A stretch of DNA of 64,000 bases from Phycisphaerales bacterium (GTDB taxonomy: Bacteria; Planctomycetota; Phycisphaerae; Phycisphaerales; SM1A02): the NCBI GenBank assembly GCA_030748575.1, contig JASMLR010000011.1, forward strand, positions 1 through 64,000, written 5' to 3'. A model generated the notes under the pieces. The model was not told the origin of the DNA, did not search any database, and saw only the letters and a list, made by a program, of their open reading frames with translations. Positions 1 to 8,145 of the stretch are shown one piece after another; position 1 is the stretch's first letter; each line of letters starts with the position of its first letter. A program made the translations under genes and the position numbers.

Positions 1-246
1 TCCATCGAGAATCGTAACCTCGGGTCCAAGTGAACTCCTGATCGCAATAGACTTTCCGAGGGGATCGATGATTGCGATGTCGCCGCTGGAATATGTTCCT
101 GGTTCGACCAGAATCTCGTCGAAGTCACCCGCAGCGTTGATCGCAGCTTGAATGGTGGCGTAGTCATCTGGAACAGTGATCGTCGCAGCCCAAGATGCTT
201 CTGCAAATGCGATTACATACAAGATCGATGTGCATGCATGTCTCAT
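1..246 (-). CDS. Secreted beta-helix protein, N-terminal fragment
   Basis: Only the first 82 codons are present; the frame runs off the left edge of the window. The ATG at 246 is preceded by a strong ribosome site (AGAAGGAGA) six bases away. Residues 1-20 read as a signal peptide ending ASWA. They are followed by VPDDYATIQAAIN (about 25-37), EPGTY (about 48-52) and VTILDG at the end of the visible part. This order is typical of the first coils of secreted right-handed parallel beta-helix (Pbh1/pectate-lyase-like) proteins. The protein at 38543-39616 opens with the same pattern. The substrate cannot be told. Codon use is less GC-rich than in most of the window. Confidence 0.75.
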   Translation of the reverse strand, partial: MRHACTSILYVIAFAEASWAATITVPDDYATIQAAINAAGDFDEILVEPGTYSSGDIAIIDPLGKSIAIRSSLGPEVTILDG

Positions 247-432
247 TGCATTCTCCTTCTCATCGGAGGTTTGACAATGCGTGCAGGCTATTAGAGGGTA
301 ACTGTTCTAGAGGCCGCACGCTTCTCATTAGAGATGATCCCATTGGGGAGGTCAAGCGGTGTTTTTGTAGGCGGTTCCCGGCCGCTTCTGGGCCCCGGAA
401 GGGCCGCACTTCACCGACGTCTTCCCTCAAGT

Positions 433-461
433 ACAACACCCCCGCACGGCGGGGGTGTTGT
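433..461. terminator. Hairpin downstream of the esterase gene
   Basis: Perfect 13-bp inverted repeat, ACAACACCCCCGC pairing with GCGGGGGTGTTGT around a 3-base loop. It lies 38 bases past the stop codon of the minus-strand gene 499-1605 and upstream of the next minus-strand gene (1-246). There is no T tract on either side, so it is either a rho-independent-like terminator without the usual tail or an mRNA 3'-end stabiliser. The rest of 247-498 shows no credible gene. Confidence 0.5.
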
Positions 462-498
462 GGGGGCCCGGGGATATAGAGGTTGTGGTGGGGGTGAA

Positions 499-1605
499 CT
501 AAGGGCAGGGGCCCCAGGCGGAGAGGAGGGTGGTCAGATCTGTAGTGCCGACAATGCCATCTTGGTCGACATCAGCGCTATCGTCCTGGCTCCCCCATGC
601 TTGCAGAACGGCAAGCAGATCTTCGATCGACACATGCCCATTTGAGTCAATATCACTCCGGCACGTACTGGTGCCCTGCTTGCGATGGGACAACAGCCAT
701 TCGATGGCCAGATTGCCAAACAGATTCTCTGCAGGAGGATCACTGTTTCTTTTGAAGCGGGGGACATGCGCCGATCCCTCCATTTTCCAAAGTTCGACAG
801 TGACACCCTCATCACAATTCTGTCGGTACACGGTTCGGGTGGTTTCAGCCCCCGGAACGTCCCAATCAAGATTGAATGCTGGTTCATCTGGTTCTGGAAC
901 CGCATCGCACATGTTGTACTCGAGCCACCTGTTCACAGTCTCCTCGGCTCCGGGATAGCAGCTGAAAGCAATGCACCCTCCGTCGTAGCGAATACTTGAG
1001 TCATCCGTTCCGTGTATATGCAGCATATGTACGGGGCTCGATGGACTGCAGTCCAGAGCATCCTCATGTGTTGTGCCAGCAAGTGCGGCGACAGACGCAA
1101 CGAGGTCAGCGTGATCACACGCCATCCGATGCGTCATGAAACCGCCATTGGATATTCCAGTGAAATGTATGCTCATGTCGTCTACGGCATAGGCGGCCTG
1201 AATGCTCTCTACGAGTTCTCGGAGGTACTGCGAGTCATCTACATTGCTATTGAAGAAGTCGCAGCAGGCATCGGTAGCATTCCAGAAGTGCGCTTCTGCA
1301 AGGTTCTGAGTGCCAAGTGGTACGCAATACAGAAAGCCCTTGGAATCTACCTGCGCACGGAGATCAAAGTACGCATCAACATTCGGGTCGCTGTATCCAT
1401 GCAAAGCGATCACCAAAGGAATGTCGATGGACTCGTCATAGTCGGCGGGTATGTGCAGTGGTACCGGACCTCGGCCATTGTCGATGTATTCGATGTGTGC
1501 CCCTGTTGCGGATGAGCAAACGAGGGTCGTGGCCAATCTCCAGCAGTGAATGGACGGCAGCATCCCCGAGCCTACGATCGAGCGTGAGTGCCCGCTGCGT
1601 GACAT
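499..1605 (-). CDS. Secreted PHB-depolymerase/LpqC-like esterase with dockerin tail
   Basis: Predicted alpha/beta-hydrolase esterase of the polyhydroxybutyrate depolymerase / LpqC / feruloyl-esterase group, exported. The oxyanion strand ends in ALHGY (about 67-71). The nucleophile is Ser152 in GISNGG, with the likely acid at Asp201 (HGTDD) and His280 (GSAHVPRF), so the triad looks intact. Residues 318-365 form two dockerin-type EF-hand repeats (DIDSNGHVSIEDLLAV and DVDQDGIVGTTDLTTL), ending AWGPCP. The ATG at 1605 has only an A-rich stretch upstream; a second in-frame ATG at 1563 would start directly at a signal-peptide-like stretch, and either is possible. The substrate could be a polyester or an acylated polysaccharide. 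Confidence 0.8.
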   Translation of the reverse strand: MSRSGHSRSIVGSGMLPSIHCWRLATTLVCSSATGAHIEYIDNGRGPVPLHIPADYDESIDIPLVIALHGYSDPNVDAYFDLRAQVDSKGFLYCVPLGTQNLAEAHFWNATDACCDFFNSNVDDSQYLRELVESIQAAYAVDDMSIHFTGISNGGFMTHRMACDHADLVASVAALAGTTHEDALDCSPSSPVHMLHIHGTDDSSIRYDGGCIAFSCYPGAEETVNRWLEYNMCDAVPEPDEPAFNLDWDVPGAETTRTVYRQNCDEGVTVELWKMEGSAHVPRFKRNSDPPAENLFGNLAIEWLLSHRKQGTSTCRSDIDSNGHVSIEDLLAVLQAWGSQDDSADVDQDGIVGTTDLTTLLSAWGPCP

Positions 1606-1828
1606 TCGTCTTTTTGATGGCCCATACTGATCTCGAAACCGAATGTGCAGAGGATATCGGCCTCAGGTTATCTGGTGAGCGTCCGAGGCAAACCGCGTCG
1701 CTGTGAAGACGAGCCATGCTCGACGGTGCTCCGAGGTCCTCGTTCGTTGAGGCCAGGAGCCAGCAGAGGGTGTCTGGTTCCGGGGTTCGCAGGTCTTGCT
1801 TTGTTTGTGAAGTACGTACAGTGACCAT

Positions 1829-2221
1829 ATGCACATGGATAAGACATCGAGTAGATCAGTGGGCGTTGCCAAGTGGAGCTTCTTCGCATGGCTGTTCTTG
1901 CTGGCTCTTGGCATCATTCTGATTGTTGTCGGATTCGAAGACCCCGGGCCTGTGGATGATGGAGCATCGGGTGGGGTGCTTGGGCTCGTGACCGGCGACA
2001 TCCAGCTCAACTTTGGTGAGGATTTCATGGCGCTCGAAATGCTCGGCCTACTCTGCCTGAATCTTGCTTGGGTTGGCTCAATCGTCGCGGCCATCGTGTC
2101 GTTTAGGGGATTGCGGTCATCGTCTCCTCGCAAGCTTCTGGTCACCGTCTTCGTGGTTTCGTTGATCTATGTGGTCCTTGGTGCGGTGTTTAATGCCTGG
2201 TTCTGGGGGATGCCAAACTAG
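1829..2221 (+). CDS. Small three-helix membrane protein, unknown
   Basis: 130 residues with three hydrophobic segments: about 18-37 (WLFLLALGIILIVVGF), about 70-93 and about 107-125. Short polar loops separate them, and the protein ends WFWGMPN. I do not recognise a family. A second in-frame ATG lies two codons downstream (MDKTSS) and no strong ribosome site distinguishes them. It is divergent from the esterase gene, with about 220 non-coding bases between them. GC content is lower than in genes beyond about 2.5 kb. It is probably expressed, given the coherent membrane topology, but nothing in the context suggests a role. Confidence 0.55.
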   Translation: MHMDKTSSRSVGVAKWSFFAWLFLLALGIILIVVGFEDPGPVDDGASGGVLGLVTGDIQLNFGEDFMALEMLGLLCLNLAWVGSIVAAIVSFRGLRSSSPRKLLVTVFVVSLIYVVLGAVFNAWFWGMPN

Positions 2222-2517
2222 AACAACACGCCCGCGATTGCGGAAGTGCTGCGGTATGGCATGAAGGCGAACAGTCTCCTCTATGGATGGCTCTACGCAC
2301 CAATTCGGATGACTTCGCCGGCGTTTCTCAACAACACTACCCATGGGAGTGCCCGATGATGGCCGGTGGGTTTCCTGTGCTGCCTTCCCAGAGGCAGGTT
2401 GATGGGTGTGCACTGCTGGTCAGTTGGTGGGTGCCCGGTGCTGGCCCGGTGTTGGTGACGCCAGCCGCGGCGGCCATCGGATAGGCTCACGGAAGGGGAT
2501 GGGCAGGCAGGCACACC

Positions 2518-2961
2518 ATGATTCCATATCGGCATGTTCAACCCGGCTGGCTGATCCGTGTGGCGCTCGGCATACCGCTTGTGGCGGCTGCCCTGACGGG
2601 CTTTGCCACGCAGCCGGAGGTGCTGCTGGCGGCGGTCGCCCTCGTTGTCGCTCTGCTGCTGTTTCACTCACTCTCGGTTGAAGTGAGCCACGATGACATC
2701 ACGGTGGCCTTCGGCATTGGAGTCATCCGGCGGACGATCCCACTTGCGCGTGTGGCTTCATGCGCGGTCGTTCAAACGCCCTGGTACTACGGATGGGGCA
2801 TCCGATACGTCTTCAAGGGTTGGATGTGGAATGTGTCTGGCTTCCATTCGGTGGAACTGACATACACCGACGGGGGGCACTTCCGAATCGGAACCGATCA
2901 GCCCGAAGCCCTCGCGGCCGCCATCGAGGCGGCGCGAGCGAGCTGCGCAGCGGCAGCATGA
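2518..2961 (+). CDS. Membrane-anchored PH-like domain protein, unknown
   Basis: 147 residues. Two adjacent hydrophobic stretches (about 12-28 and 33-48) form a membrane hairpin. A soluble domain of about 95 residues follows, with alternating strand-like segments: VEVSHDDITVAFGIGVIRRTIPLARV, then GIRYVFKGW and VELTYTDGGHFRIGT. This order of strands plus a final amphipathic helix resembles the bacterial PH-like (bPH/DUF304-type) membrane proteins, but the match is by pattern only. The start lies shortly after a G-rich stretch (GGAAGGGGATGGGCAGG). The preceding 296 bases (2222-2517) hold no convincing gene. It is convergent with the PEP-CTERM pair downstream. Confidence 0.6.
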   Translation: MIPYRHVQPGWLIRVALGIPLVAAALTGFATQPEVLLAAVALVVALLLFHSLSVEVSHDDITVAFGIGVIRRTIPLARVASCAVVQTPWYYGWGIRYVFKGWMWNVSGFHSVELTYTDGGHFRIGTDQPEALAAAIEAARASCAAAA

Positions 2962-3015
2962 CCATGCCGCGTCCGGGCGTGGCGTGTTTGCGTCAAGCGG
3001 GGGCCGCTTAGCTGA

Positions 3016-3690
3016 TCAGTCGCGACGTCTTCGGTGGCCGAAGGCCAGGCACAGCACCGCCAGGGTCGAGGGCGCCGGAATGAAACCGACGCCGCCATTG
3101 AAGACGGCTGACGCGCCAGCGTCGATGCTGAACAAGTAGTGCACCGAGAGCGTGTCGGCGCCGACAAGACTCAGGGTTCCGGATGCCGAGTCCGAAGCGG
3201 CGTTGCTCCCTGAACCGTCAACCGACAGTTCAAACGGCGCTTCGAGGAGCGTGAGAAACGTCTCTCCCCCGAGGTCGGCCGACCAGACGGCGTTATCCAG
3301 AATGCTCGAGAGCGACACGTCCGTGCCGTTGAGCGTCACGGCTTGTGAACCCGACCATTCGACCAGCCCGCCAAGCAACTCAATGGGCATGGTGAAGTCG
3401 ATCGACATCTCGATCGCTTCGTTGCTGCCGTTGACGATCTGCGCCGACGTTCCAAGGCTCGGCGCGGCAGGCTCACCCATCATCGTGATCGCTGCGGAGA
3501 AGCCGGGTTCCGCCACCTGATGCGACCAGTACCAGGCGTCGCCGGGGAGTGAAGTTCCATCGATTTCCCATGAACCGGAGTACCCGGTATCCGTGGCGAT
3601 GTCCAGCGTGCCGATCAGCCCGGCGGCTGCGTAGGGCGTGAACGCCGCGAGGCAGAGCATGGCAGCTACGGATCGTTGTGTCGTGTTCAT
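3016..3690 (-). CDS. PEP-CTERM-type secreted protein
   Basis: 224 residues: a signal peptide (about 1-23, ending AAAG), a beta-rich body with many Gly/Ser/Thr, and a C-terminal IPAPS-TLAVLCLAFG-HRRRRD. That tail is the short motif, hydrophobic helix and basic end expected of exosortase (PEP-CTERM) substrates. Such proteins are exported and cleaved or anchored by an exosortase; no exosortase gene is in the window. I chose the ATG at 3690 because a GAGGAG ribosome site sits nine bases upstream and because this ATG overlaps the stop codon of the upstream gene (ATGA), implying translational coupling. The molecular function of the body is unknown. Confidence 0.8.
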   Translation of the reverse strand: MNTTQRSVAAMLCLAAFTPYAAAGLIGTLDIATDTGYSGSWEIDGTSLPGDAWYWSHQVAEPGFSAAITMMGEPAAPSLGTSAQIVNGSNEAIEMSIDFTMPIELLGGLVEWSGSQAVTLNGTDVSLSSILDNAVWSADLGGETFLTLLEAPFELSVDGSGSNAASDSASGTLSLVGADTLSVHYLFSIDAGASAVFNGGVGFIPAPSTLAVLCLAFGHRRRRD

Positions 3691-4451
3691 GACAAGCATC
3701 TCCTCGTGCCGCGTCGTCGCCCGCGACCCCGCGCCGCCGCAATGAGCAGGAGGCCCAACGCGCCGGGGGCGGGGATCGCTGCAGCGGACATCGTCGTACT
3801 GAATGTGACGGTGTCTCCACCGCTCAGCAGAAAGCCGGACCAGTACCCCATGGAGCCGCCCGGTTCCATGGAGCCACTCGCAGATGAAGAGGCGGTGTCG
3901 ATGGCCACGGCAAAGGGGCCCGTCGCATGAAGCGTGTATATCGGTGCGAAGATCGACGCGATCTGCTGATCGCTCAGGTAGCCGCCGATCAGCGCCTCGT
4001 CGGGGGCTGACTGCAGTGTGGCATCACCTGCAAAGTCGAGATTCATGAGGGTCACGCTGGACGCCAGATCGACCATGCGCTGGCCCACTTCACTCTGAGG
4101 CGACTCCCACGTCGTGCCGGTTGTGAACCATCGGTCGTCATCGGAATGGTTGGTGACTGTCAGCAGGGATTCGAGGGACGGGGCCGGTCCGTCGTGCACC
4201 GTCGTTGTCCACGAGAGTTGCCAGGTGTCGGAGAAGAGCGCGCCCGTGTAGACCACGCCGCCATCGTCCATTTCAGCCCAGTCGCCGACGTCCGCGAGAT
4301 TGACATTGATAGGCCCTGCGGGATCTCCGGCGGCGTGCCACCGCATGGTCACCGTCTCCGGAACGTCGGCTGCGGCGGCGGAACACACCAGGATCGCAGC
4401 GAGGCGACCGAGCAGGGCGGGGGGGCGGATTTGGAGAGATGGGGTGGTCAT
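3687..4451 (-). CDS. PEP-CTERM-type secreted protein
   Basis: 254 residues from the ATG at 4451: a signal peptide (about 1-27, ending SAAAADV), a beta-rich body of about 190 residues, then IPAPGALGLLLIAAARGRGRRRGTRR, an exosortase-sorting type C-terminus. Its last four bases overlap the start of the next PEP-CTERM gene (ATGA at 3687-3690), so the two are made together. They are not obviously close paralogs in their bodies. No catalytic motif is visible. A much longer frame reads upstream but is Pro/Arg-rich and lacks a signal peptide at its start, so it was not used. Likely a surface or extracellular-matrix protein (inference from the sorting signal). Confidence 0.78.
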   Translation of the reverse strand: MTTPSLQIRPPALLGRLAAILVCSAAAADVPETVTMRWHAAGDPAGPINVNLADVGDWAEMDDGGVVYTGALFSDTWQLSWTTTVHDGPAPSLESLLTVTNHSDDDRWFTTGTTWESPQSEVGQRMVDLASSVTLMNLDFAGDATLQSAPDEALIGGYLSDQQIASIFAPIYTLHATGPFAVAIDTASSSASGSMEPGGSMGYWSGFLLSGGDTVTFSTTMSAAAIPAPGALGLLLIAAARGRGRRRGTRRCLS

Positions 4452-4852
4452 TCCGAGCCAACTGGGGCAGGCGGATCGCTGGTGCGTCCGCCGGCTGATC
4501 GACCCAACCCTACGATGCGAATCCATCGGCTCCGAGCGATCGTCAGGGGCTGCCGCTTTGATGGCTTCAGCCCCGGTCGGACCATCGTCACGACCCGCAC
4601 AGGTACACGGTCCTGCCGCAGCATCCACGGGTCGCCGCGAGGGCGATGTGGTGGGTCCGGGAATCCGGGGCCCGAGGGGGCATTGGGCGGGTGGTCGCTG
4701 CATGGTGGGCTCACAAGCGGGGATAGGGCCCCCCTGCATCGACCGAATCGGCCCTCAACTTGACTGCCTCAAGGCAACGCCCGGGCGGGCGTCGGATCCC
4801 CCCGAGAGATACGTACCATGCTCATTCCGCAACGGATGGACCCACACTCCCC
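4452..4852. other. 401-bp divergent intergenic region
   Basis: Lies between the minus-strand PEP-CTERM operon and the plus-strand sulfotransferase gene, so it should hold promoters for both. I see no credible gene. Near the right end are a TTGACT (4760-4765), a small stem TGCC-TCAA-GGCA (4765-4776) and a perfect stem ACGCCC-GGGC-GGGCGT (4777-4792). These are about 60-90 bases before the sulfotransferase start, but no convincing -10 element accompanies them. Confidence 0.4.
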
Positions 4853-5587
4853 ATGCTCATCAGCCATCGCAAGCAGTTCATCGTCACCAAGGGCAAGAAG
4901 ACCGCCGGCACCTCCGTCGAGTCCTTCTTTGAGCGGTTCTGCATGCCTGAAGGGGCCTGGGAACGTCTGCACGACCGACCGGAGCATGTCTCAGAGGCCG
5001 GCATCATCGGTCACCGAGGTCGCCACGTGAGGCGTTCGACGTGGCGAAACCACATGACCGCGGCGGAAATCCGAGACCTCATCGGGCAGGACGTGTGGGA
5101 CCGCTACTTCAAGTTCACGGTCATACGAAACCCGTTCGACAAACTCATATCGCTCTTCTACTGGCTTGAGAACCGCAAGGATTCCTACACGCTCAAGCGG
5201 AAGGGCAAGGCTCTTCTGGCCAGGCTCACGCCGCTGGGCAATCCCATCGATCGCATCAAGGGCGATACGGACATCGAGCGGTTCAGGGCATGGATAGCTC
5301 AGGGCGGGACCGTGGAGGATCGTGAGACGTACCTGATTGACGGCGAGCCCTGCCTGGACGACTACATCCGGTTCGAGTGCCTGCACGAAGACATCAAACG
5401 CATCTGCGACCAACTTGACCTGCCCTACGATGCCGACGCGCTTCCGAGGTTCAAGGCTGGCATTCGCCCCGACCGCGCGCCGATCGCTGACTTCTACGAC
5501 GCGGAGACCGAAGCCCTGGTGCGGGCCCGGTTCGCCTGGGAGTTCGAGGCGATGAACTACGACATGCCCGTCCCTGGATCGGCCTGA
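4853..5587 (+). CDS. Sulfotransferase-family protein
   Basis: 244 residues. Predicted PAPS-dependent sulfotransferase acting on a carbohydrate or other surface acceptor. The 5'-phosphosulfate loop is TKGKKTAGTSVE (about 12-23), and the 3'-phosphate-binding segment is FTVIRNPFDKLISLFYW (about 88-104, Arg92). Length and motif order fit the Sulfotransfer_2-type (carbohydrate) group. The start at 4853 (MLISHRKQF) places the phosphosulfate loop at the usual distance from the N-terminus; upstream codons in the same frame look non-coding. There is no signal peptide or membrane segment, so it is probably cytoplasmic. It heads a plus-strand group with a GT4 glycosyltransferase and a second sulfotransferase-like gene, which suggests it decorates the same glycan. 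Confidence 0.82.
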   Translation: MLISHRKQFIVTKGKKTAGTSVESFFERFCMPEGAWERLHDRPEHVSEAGIIGHRGRHVRRSTWRNHMTAAEIRDLIGQDVWDRYFKFTVIRNPFDKLISLFYWLENRKDSYTLKRKGKALLARLTPLGNPIDRIKGDTDIERFRAWIAQGGTVEDRETYLIDGEPCLDDYIRFECLHEDIKRICDQLDLPYDADALPRFKAGIRPDRAPIADFYDAETEALVRARFAWEFEAMNYDMPVPGSA

Positions 5588-5818
5588 GGCCATCTGTTTC
5601 AAGAGAGGGCCCATGGCCAGCCGAACACCCAACCAGATCCGCTGCTTCTACCACACGTGCCTGACCAAATGCGACTCGAAGGTCATGCTGGCCGTGTTTC
5701 CGCGGTGGATGAACGTTGTCGGCGGGGGGGACAGCCACCTCAATCGTCGCATCGACTCCGATTCATGGGGTGGTATCGGAGGTTGCACGCCGCGAGTGGG
5801 ATACGCCTGAACACACCC

Positions 5819-6928
5819 ATGGGCCATCGTCGCATCCTGTTCCTGCTTCCGGATCTTCGCAATCCCGCCTACAAGGGTGGGATTCAGATGTTCAACAACT
5901 ACGTGCATCGGGCGATCACTGAACTCGGACACGATGTGAGCGTGATCGGCGTGAATGATCGGCCGGAAGACGCCGAACCAGGTCTCATTCCATGCAACAG
6001 GTGGCGGCGGACCCGAAAGGTCGTCGCTGCACTTCAGTTGATCTGGCAGATTGCGTTTCACCACCCAGATGTCGTGCTCTGCGGGCACTTGAACTTCGCC
6101 GCACTCTGTCGCCGGGTCTGCGGGTGGTTCGGGGTTCGGTACATCACCATCACCCATGGCATCGAGTTGTGGGATGCCCCGGCAAGCAAGGTTCGGGGCG
6201 CTGCGGGAAGCCACCGCATTCTCGCTGTGAGCCGATACACCAAATCGCTCAACCTCGATCTGCTTGACGGGTATGACCCTGATCATGTCGTGGTGTTCCC
6301 CAATACGTTTGATGAGGAACGGTTCAAACCGTCGCCGGTGCCAACCGATCTTCGAAGTCGCCTTGGACTCAACGCGTCCGACCGAATTGTGCTGTCGGTC
6401 GGGCGGCTGGCGTCGACAGAGCGGCTGAAGGGATACGACGAGGCCATTCTCGCCGTGGCCGAGGTGCGAAAGGTGATGCCGGAGGTGCGACTGGTCCTGG
6501 GCGGACGCGGTGACGATATGGACCGCCTTCGGCAGGTGGCGGATGGGTGCGGCCTCGGTGACGGCCTGGTCATGCCGGGGTTCATTGCGGAAGAGGACAT
6601 CGTGTCGCTTTTCAATCTGTGCGATCTGTTTGTGCTGCCGAGTCGGAAGGAAGGGTTCGGGATCGTCTTTCTGGAGGCGATGGGATGCGGCAAGCCGGTC
6701 ATCGGGGGCAATCGCGATGGTTCGATGGACCCGTTGTGTGACGGGACGCTTGGAGCGGCGGTCGATCCGGAGAATGTCGATGCGATCGCCGCGGCCATGA
6801 CTGAACTCCTGCGTGGAACGGCTCCGGCAACCCGATCGGACCCCGCCCATCTCAGGCGGGAGGTCGTGGACAAGTTCGGGTTTGCGAGGTTTCGAGACCG
6901 CCTCGCTGCCGTGCTCGACATGGTCTGA
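5819..6928 (+). CDS. GT4-family glycosyltransferase
   Basis: 369 residues, GT-B fold. The N-terminal acceptor domain begins RRILFLLPDL and has the early Gly-rich turn KGGIQMF typical of GT4. The C-terminal donor domain begins at SVGRL (about 200) and contains the E-x7-E motif KEGFGIVFLE (Glu278 and Glu286), which binds the nucleotide-sugar. It would transfer a sugar from a nucleotide donor to a growing surface glycan at the cytoplasmic face. The start at 5819 gives the normal GT4 N-terminus; 5588-5818 upstream has only a doubtful short frame. It is flanked by sulfotransferase-like genes, so the glycan is probably sulfated. Donor and acceptor specificity are not readable. Confidence 0.88.
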   Translation: MGHRRILFLLPDLRNPAYKGGIQMFNNYVHRAITELGHDVSVIGVNDRPEDAEPGLIPCNRWRRTRKVVAALQLIWQIAFHHPDVVLCGHLNFAALCRRVCGWFGVRYITITHGIELWDAPASKVRGAAGSHRILAVSRYTKSLNLDLLDGYDPDHVVVFPNTFDEERFKPSPVPTDLRSRLGLNASDRIVLSVGRLASTERLKGYDEAILAVAEVRKVMPEVRLVLGGRGDDMDRLRQVADGCGLGDGLVMPGFIAEEDIVSLFNLCDLFVLPSRKEGFGIVFLEAMGCGKPVIGGNRDGSMDPLCDGTLGAAVDPENVDAIAAAMTELLRGTAPATRSDPAHLRREVVDKFGFARFRDRLAAVLDMV

Positions 6929-6988
6929 TCCGGCATGACGTCTATGATGCGTGCCGATCTCAACTGCTCCGCCCTCCAAGGAACCCAC

Positions 6989-7624
6989 ATGTTGCCCAAG
7001 GCCATCTTCATCATCGGCGCCGAGAGCACTGGAAGTACGCTCGTTTCCCGCATCTGTGGCCACGTGTTGTGTGGCGCACCCATGGCGAAGGGGGAGAAGG
7101 CGTTGTGGGCCGATGAGCAGGGGAACGAAGTCTGGCACGTATCGCTTCCTTCGGGCGCCGCTGCCAGCTTTCCCGACATCGATCTTTGGATCGAGAAGTA
7201 CAAGGACACGCACGACATCCGGTTCATCCTGACTACCCGTGACATCACACTGTCCGAATACTCGAGGCGTGGCCGGTTCATGCGTCGGGGCGAAGCGGAA
7301 GTCAAGGACCAGTCTGCGAAGGCACGGGACATCATGTGCCACGCCATGACGCTCGGCTACCCGTGGCACATCGTTTCGTATGAGACGCTGATGTTCCTCG
7401 GCCAGCCGTACGTTGAGTTGATCTATGACTTCATCGGTGTCGAAAGCGACTTCGCGCCCTCGCTCCGCGATGGAAACCTCAAACGTCTTCAGGCCATGGG
7501 CCCCTGGGACTCGTTCACGCGGTGGCTGCGGCGCGCCTGGTTCACGGTCCGCGGTGGGCCCAACAAGCCACTGCCGGACGACACCCGGTTCCCTGCCGAC
7601 GAGCAACCGCCCGCCGCGACCTGA
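6989..7624 (+). CDS. Small sulfotransferase-like P-loop protein
   Basis: 211 residues, starting at an ATG six bases after AAGGA. A P-loop FIIGAESTGSTLVSRI lies at about 7-22 and a second conserved-looking segment FILTTRDITLSEYSRRGR at about 88-105. This is the spacing of the PAPS 5'- and 3'-phosphate sites of sulfotransferases. The second site lacks the usual R-N/D-P of the family (TTRD-ITL instead), so acceptor or even donor use may differ. The C-terminus has an Arg-rich amphipathic stretch (WLRRAWFTVR). It lies 60 bases after the GT4 gene in the same direction. Alternative: a sulfotransferase-fold protein without sulfotransferase activity. Confidence 0.65.
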   Translation: MLPKAIFIIGAESTGSTLVSRICGHVLCGAPMAKGEKALWADEQGNEVWHVSLPSGAAASFPDIDLWIEKYKDTHDIRFILTTRDITLSEYSRRGRFMRRGEAEVKDQSAKARDIMCHAMTLGYPWHIVSYETLMFLGQPYVELIYDFIGVESDFAPSLRDGNLKRLQAMGPWDSFTRWLRRAWFTVRGGPNKPLPDDTRFPADEQPPAAT

Positions 7625-7798
7625 CGCCCGGCCGACTCCGACTTTCGGGTCGCGTCAAGCGGTCTCTCAAAAATACTGCCCTGATTTCTCGCGGTCCGCA
7701 GAAACGCTGAATGGCCCGGAGCCGCAGAGGATTGACATCTGCGGACCCCGACCGCCGGGGATCTTCGCCCACCGGAACTTGATTCCAAGGAGATGGCC

Positions 7799-8041
7799 AT
7801 GACTGCCACCTGCGCGATCGTTGTACTTGCACTTGCCGGAACATTCGGCACCCATCACTCCAATGTTGTTCGGCCTGCCAACCCGGTGAGCCTCGCCGCC
7901 GGTGACACGCTCGGGATGGCACTGATGGAAGCGGCGGCACTGCCCACTCATGTGGTGCAGCCGACGCAGACTGCGCAGAGCGAGGGCTGGTGGCACATGC
8001 CTGCTACTGCGACTGTTGTGGCTCGATCAATCGAACGATGA
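7799..8041 (+). CDS. Small exported protein, unknown
   Basis: 80 residues from an ATG placed six bases after a clear ribosome site (CAAGGAG). Residues 1-19 are a plausible signal peptide (CAIVVLALAGTFGTHH). The rest has no family I know and no cysteines apart from one in the signal. The stop overlaps an ATG in another frame (ATGA at 8038) that begins a 16-codon frame, MNQVPGGTMFRPGAAK. That frame, extended upstream without a start codon, contains a Cys cluster (CYCDCC), which raises the possibility of a frameshift between a signal-peptide part and a Cys-rich tail. It could be a small secreted factor or a remnant. Confidence 0.45.
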   Translation: MTATCAIVVLALAGTFGTHHSNVVRPANPVSLAAGDTLGMALMEAAALPTHVVQPTQTAQSEGWWHMPATATVVARSIER

Positions 8042-8145
8042 ACCAGGTGCCGGGAGGAACGATGTTCCGCCCCGGCGCCGCCAAGTAAAGACAGGAGCCC
8101 GCTTGTCGGCGCTTCCCGTCTTTCCGGCAGGAACTCACCAACCAC

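Noticed and set aside
5613-5810. 65-codon plus-strand frame with AGAGAGGG upstream, between the sulfotransferase and GT4 genes
   Set aside because: No recognisable composition or family, a skewed residue mix, and it stops just before the GT4 start; treated as a chance frame.
5648-7606. 652-codon antisense frame
   Set aside because: It mirrors the GT4 and sulfotransferase-like genes in a high-GC sequence; Arg/His/Pro-rich translation with no domain.
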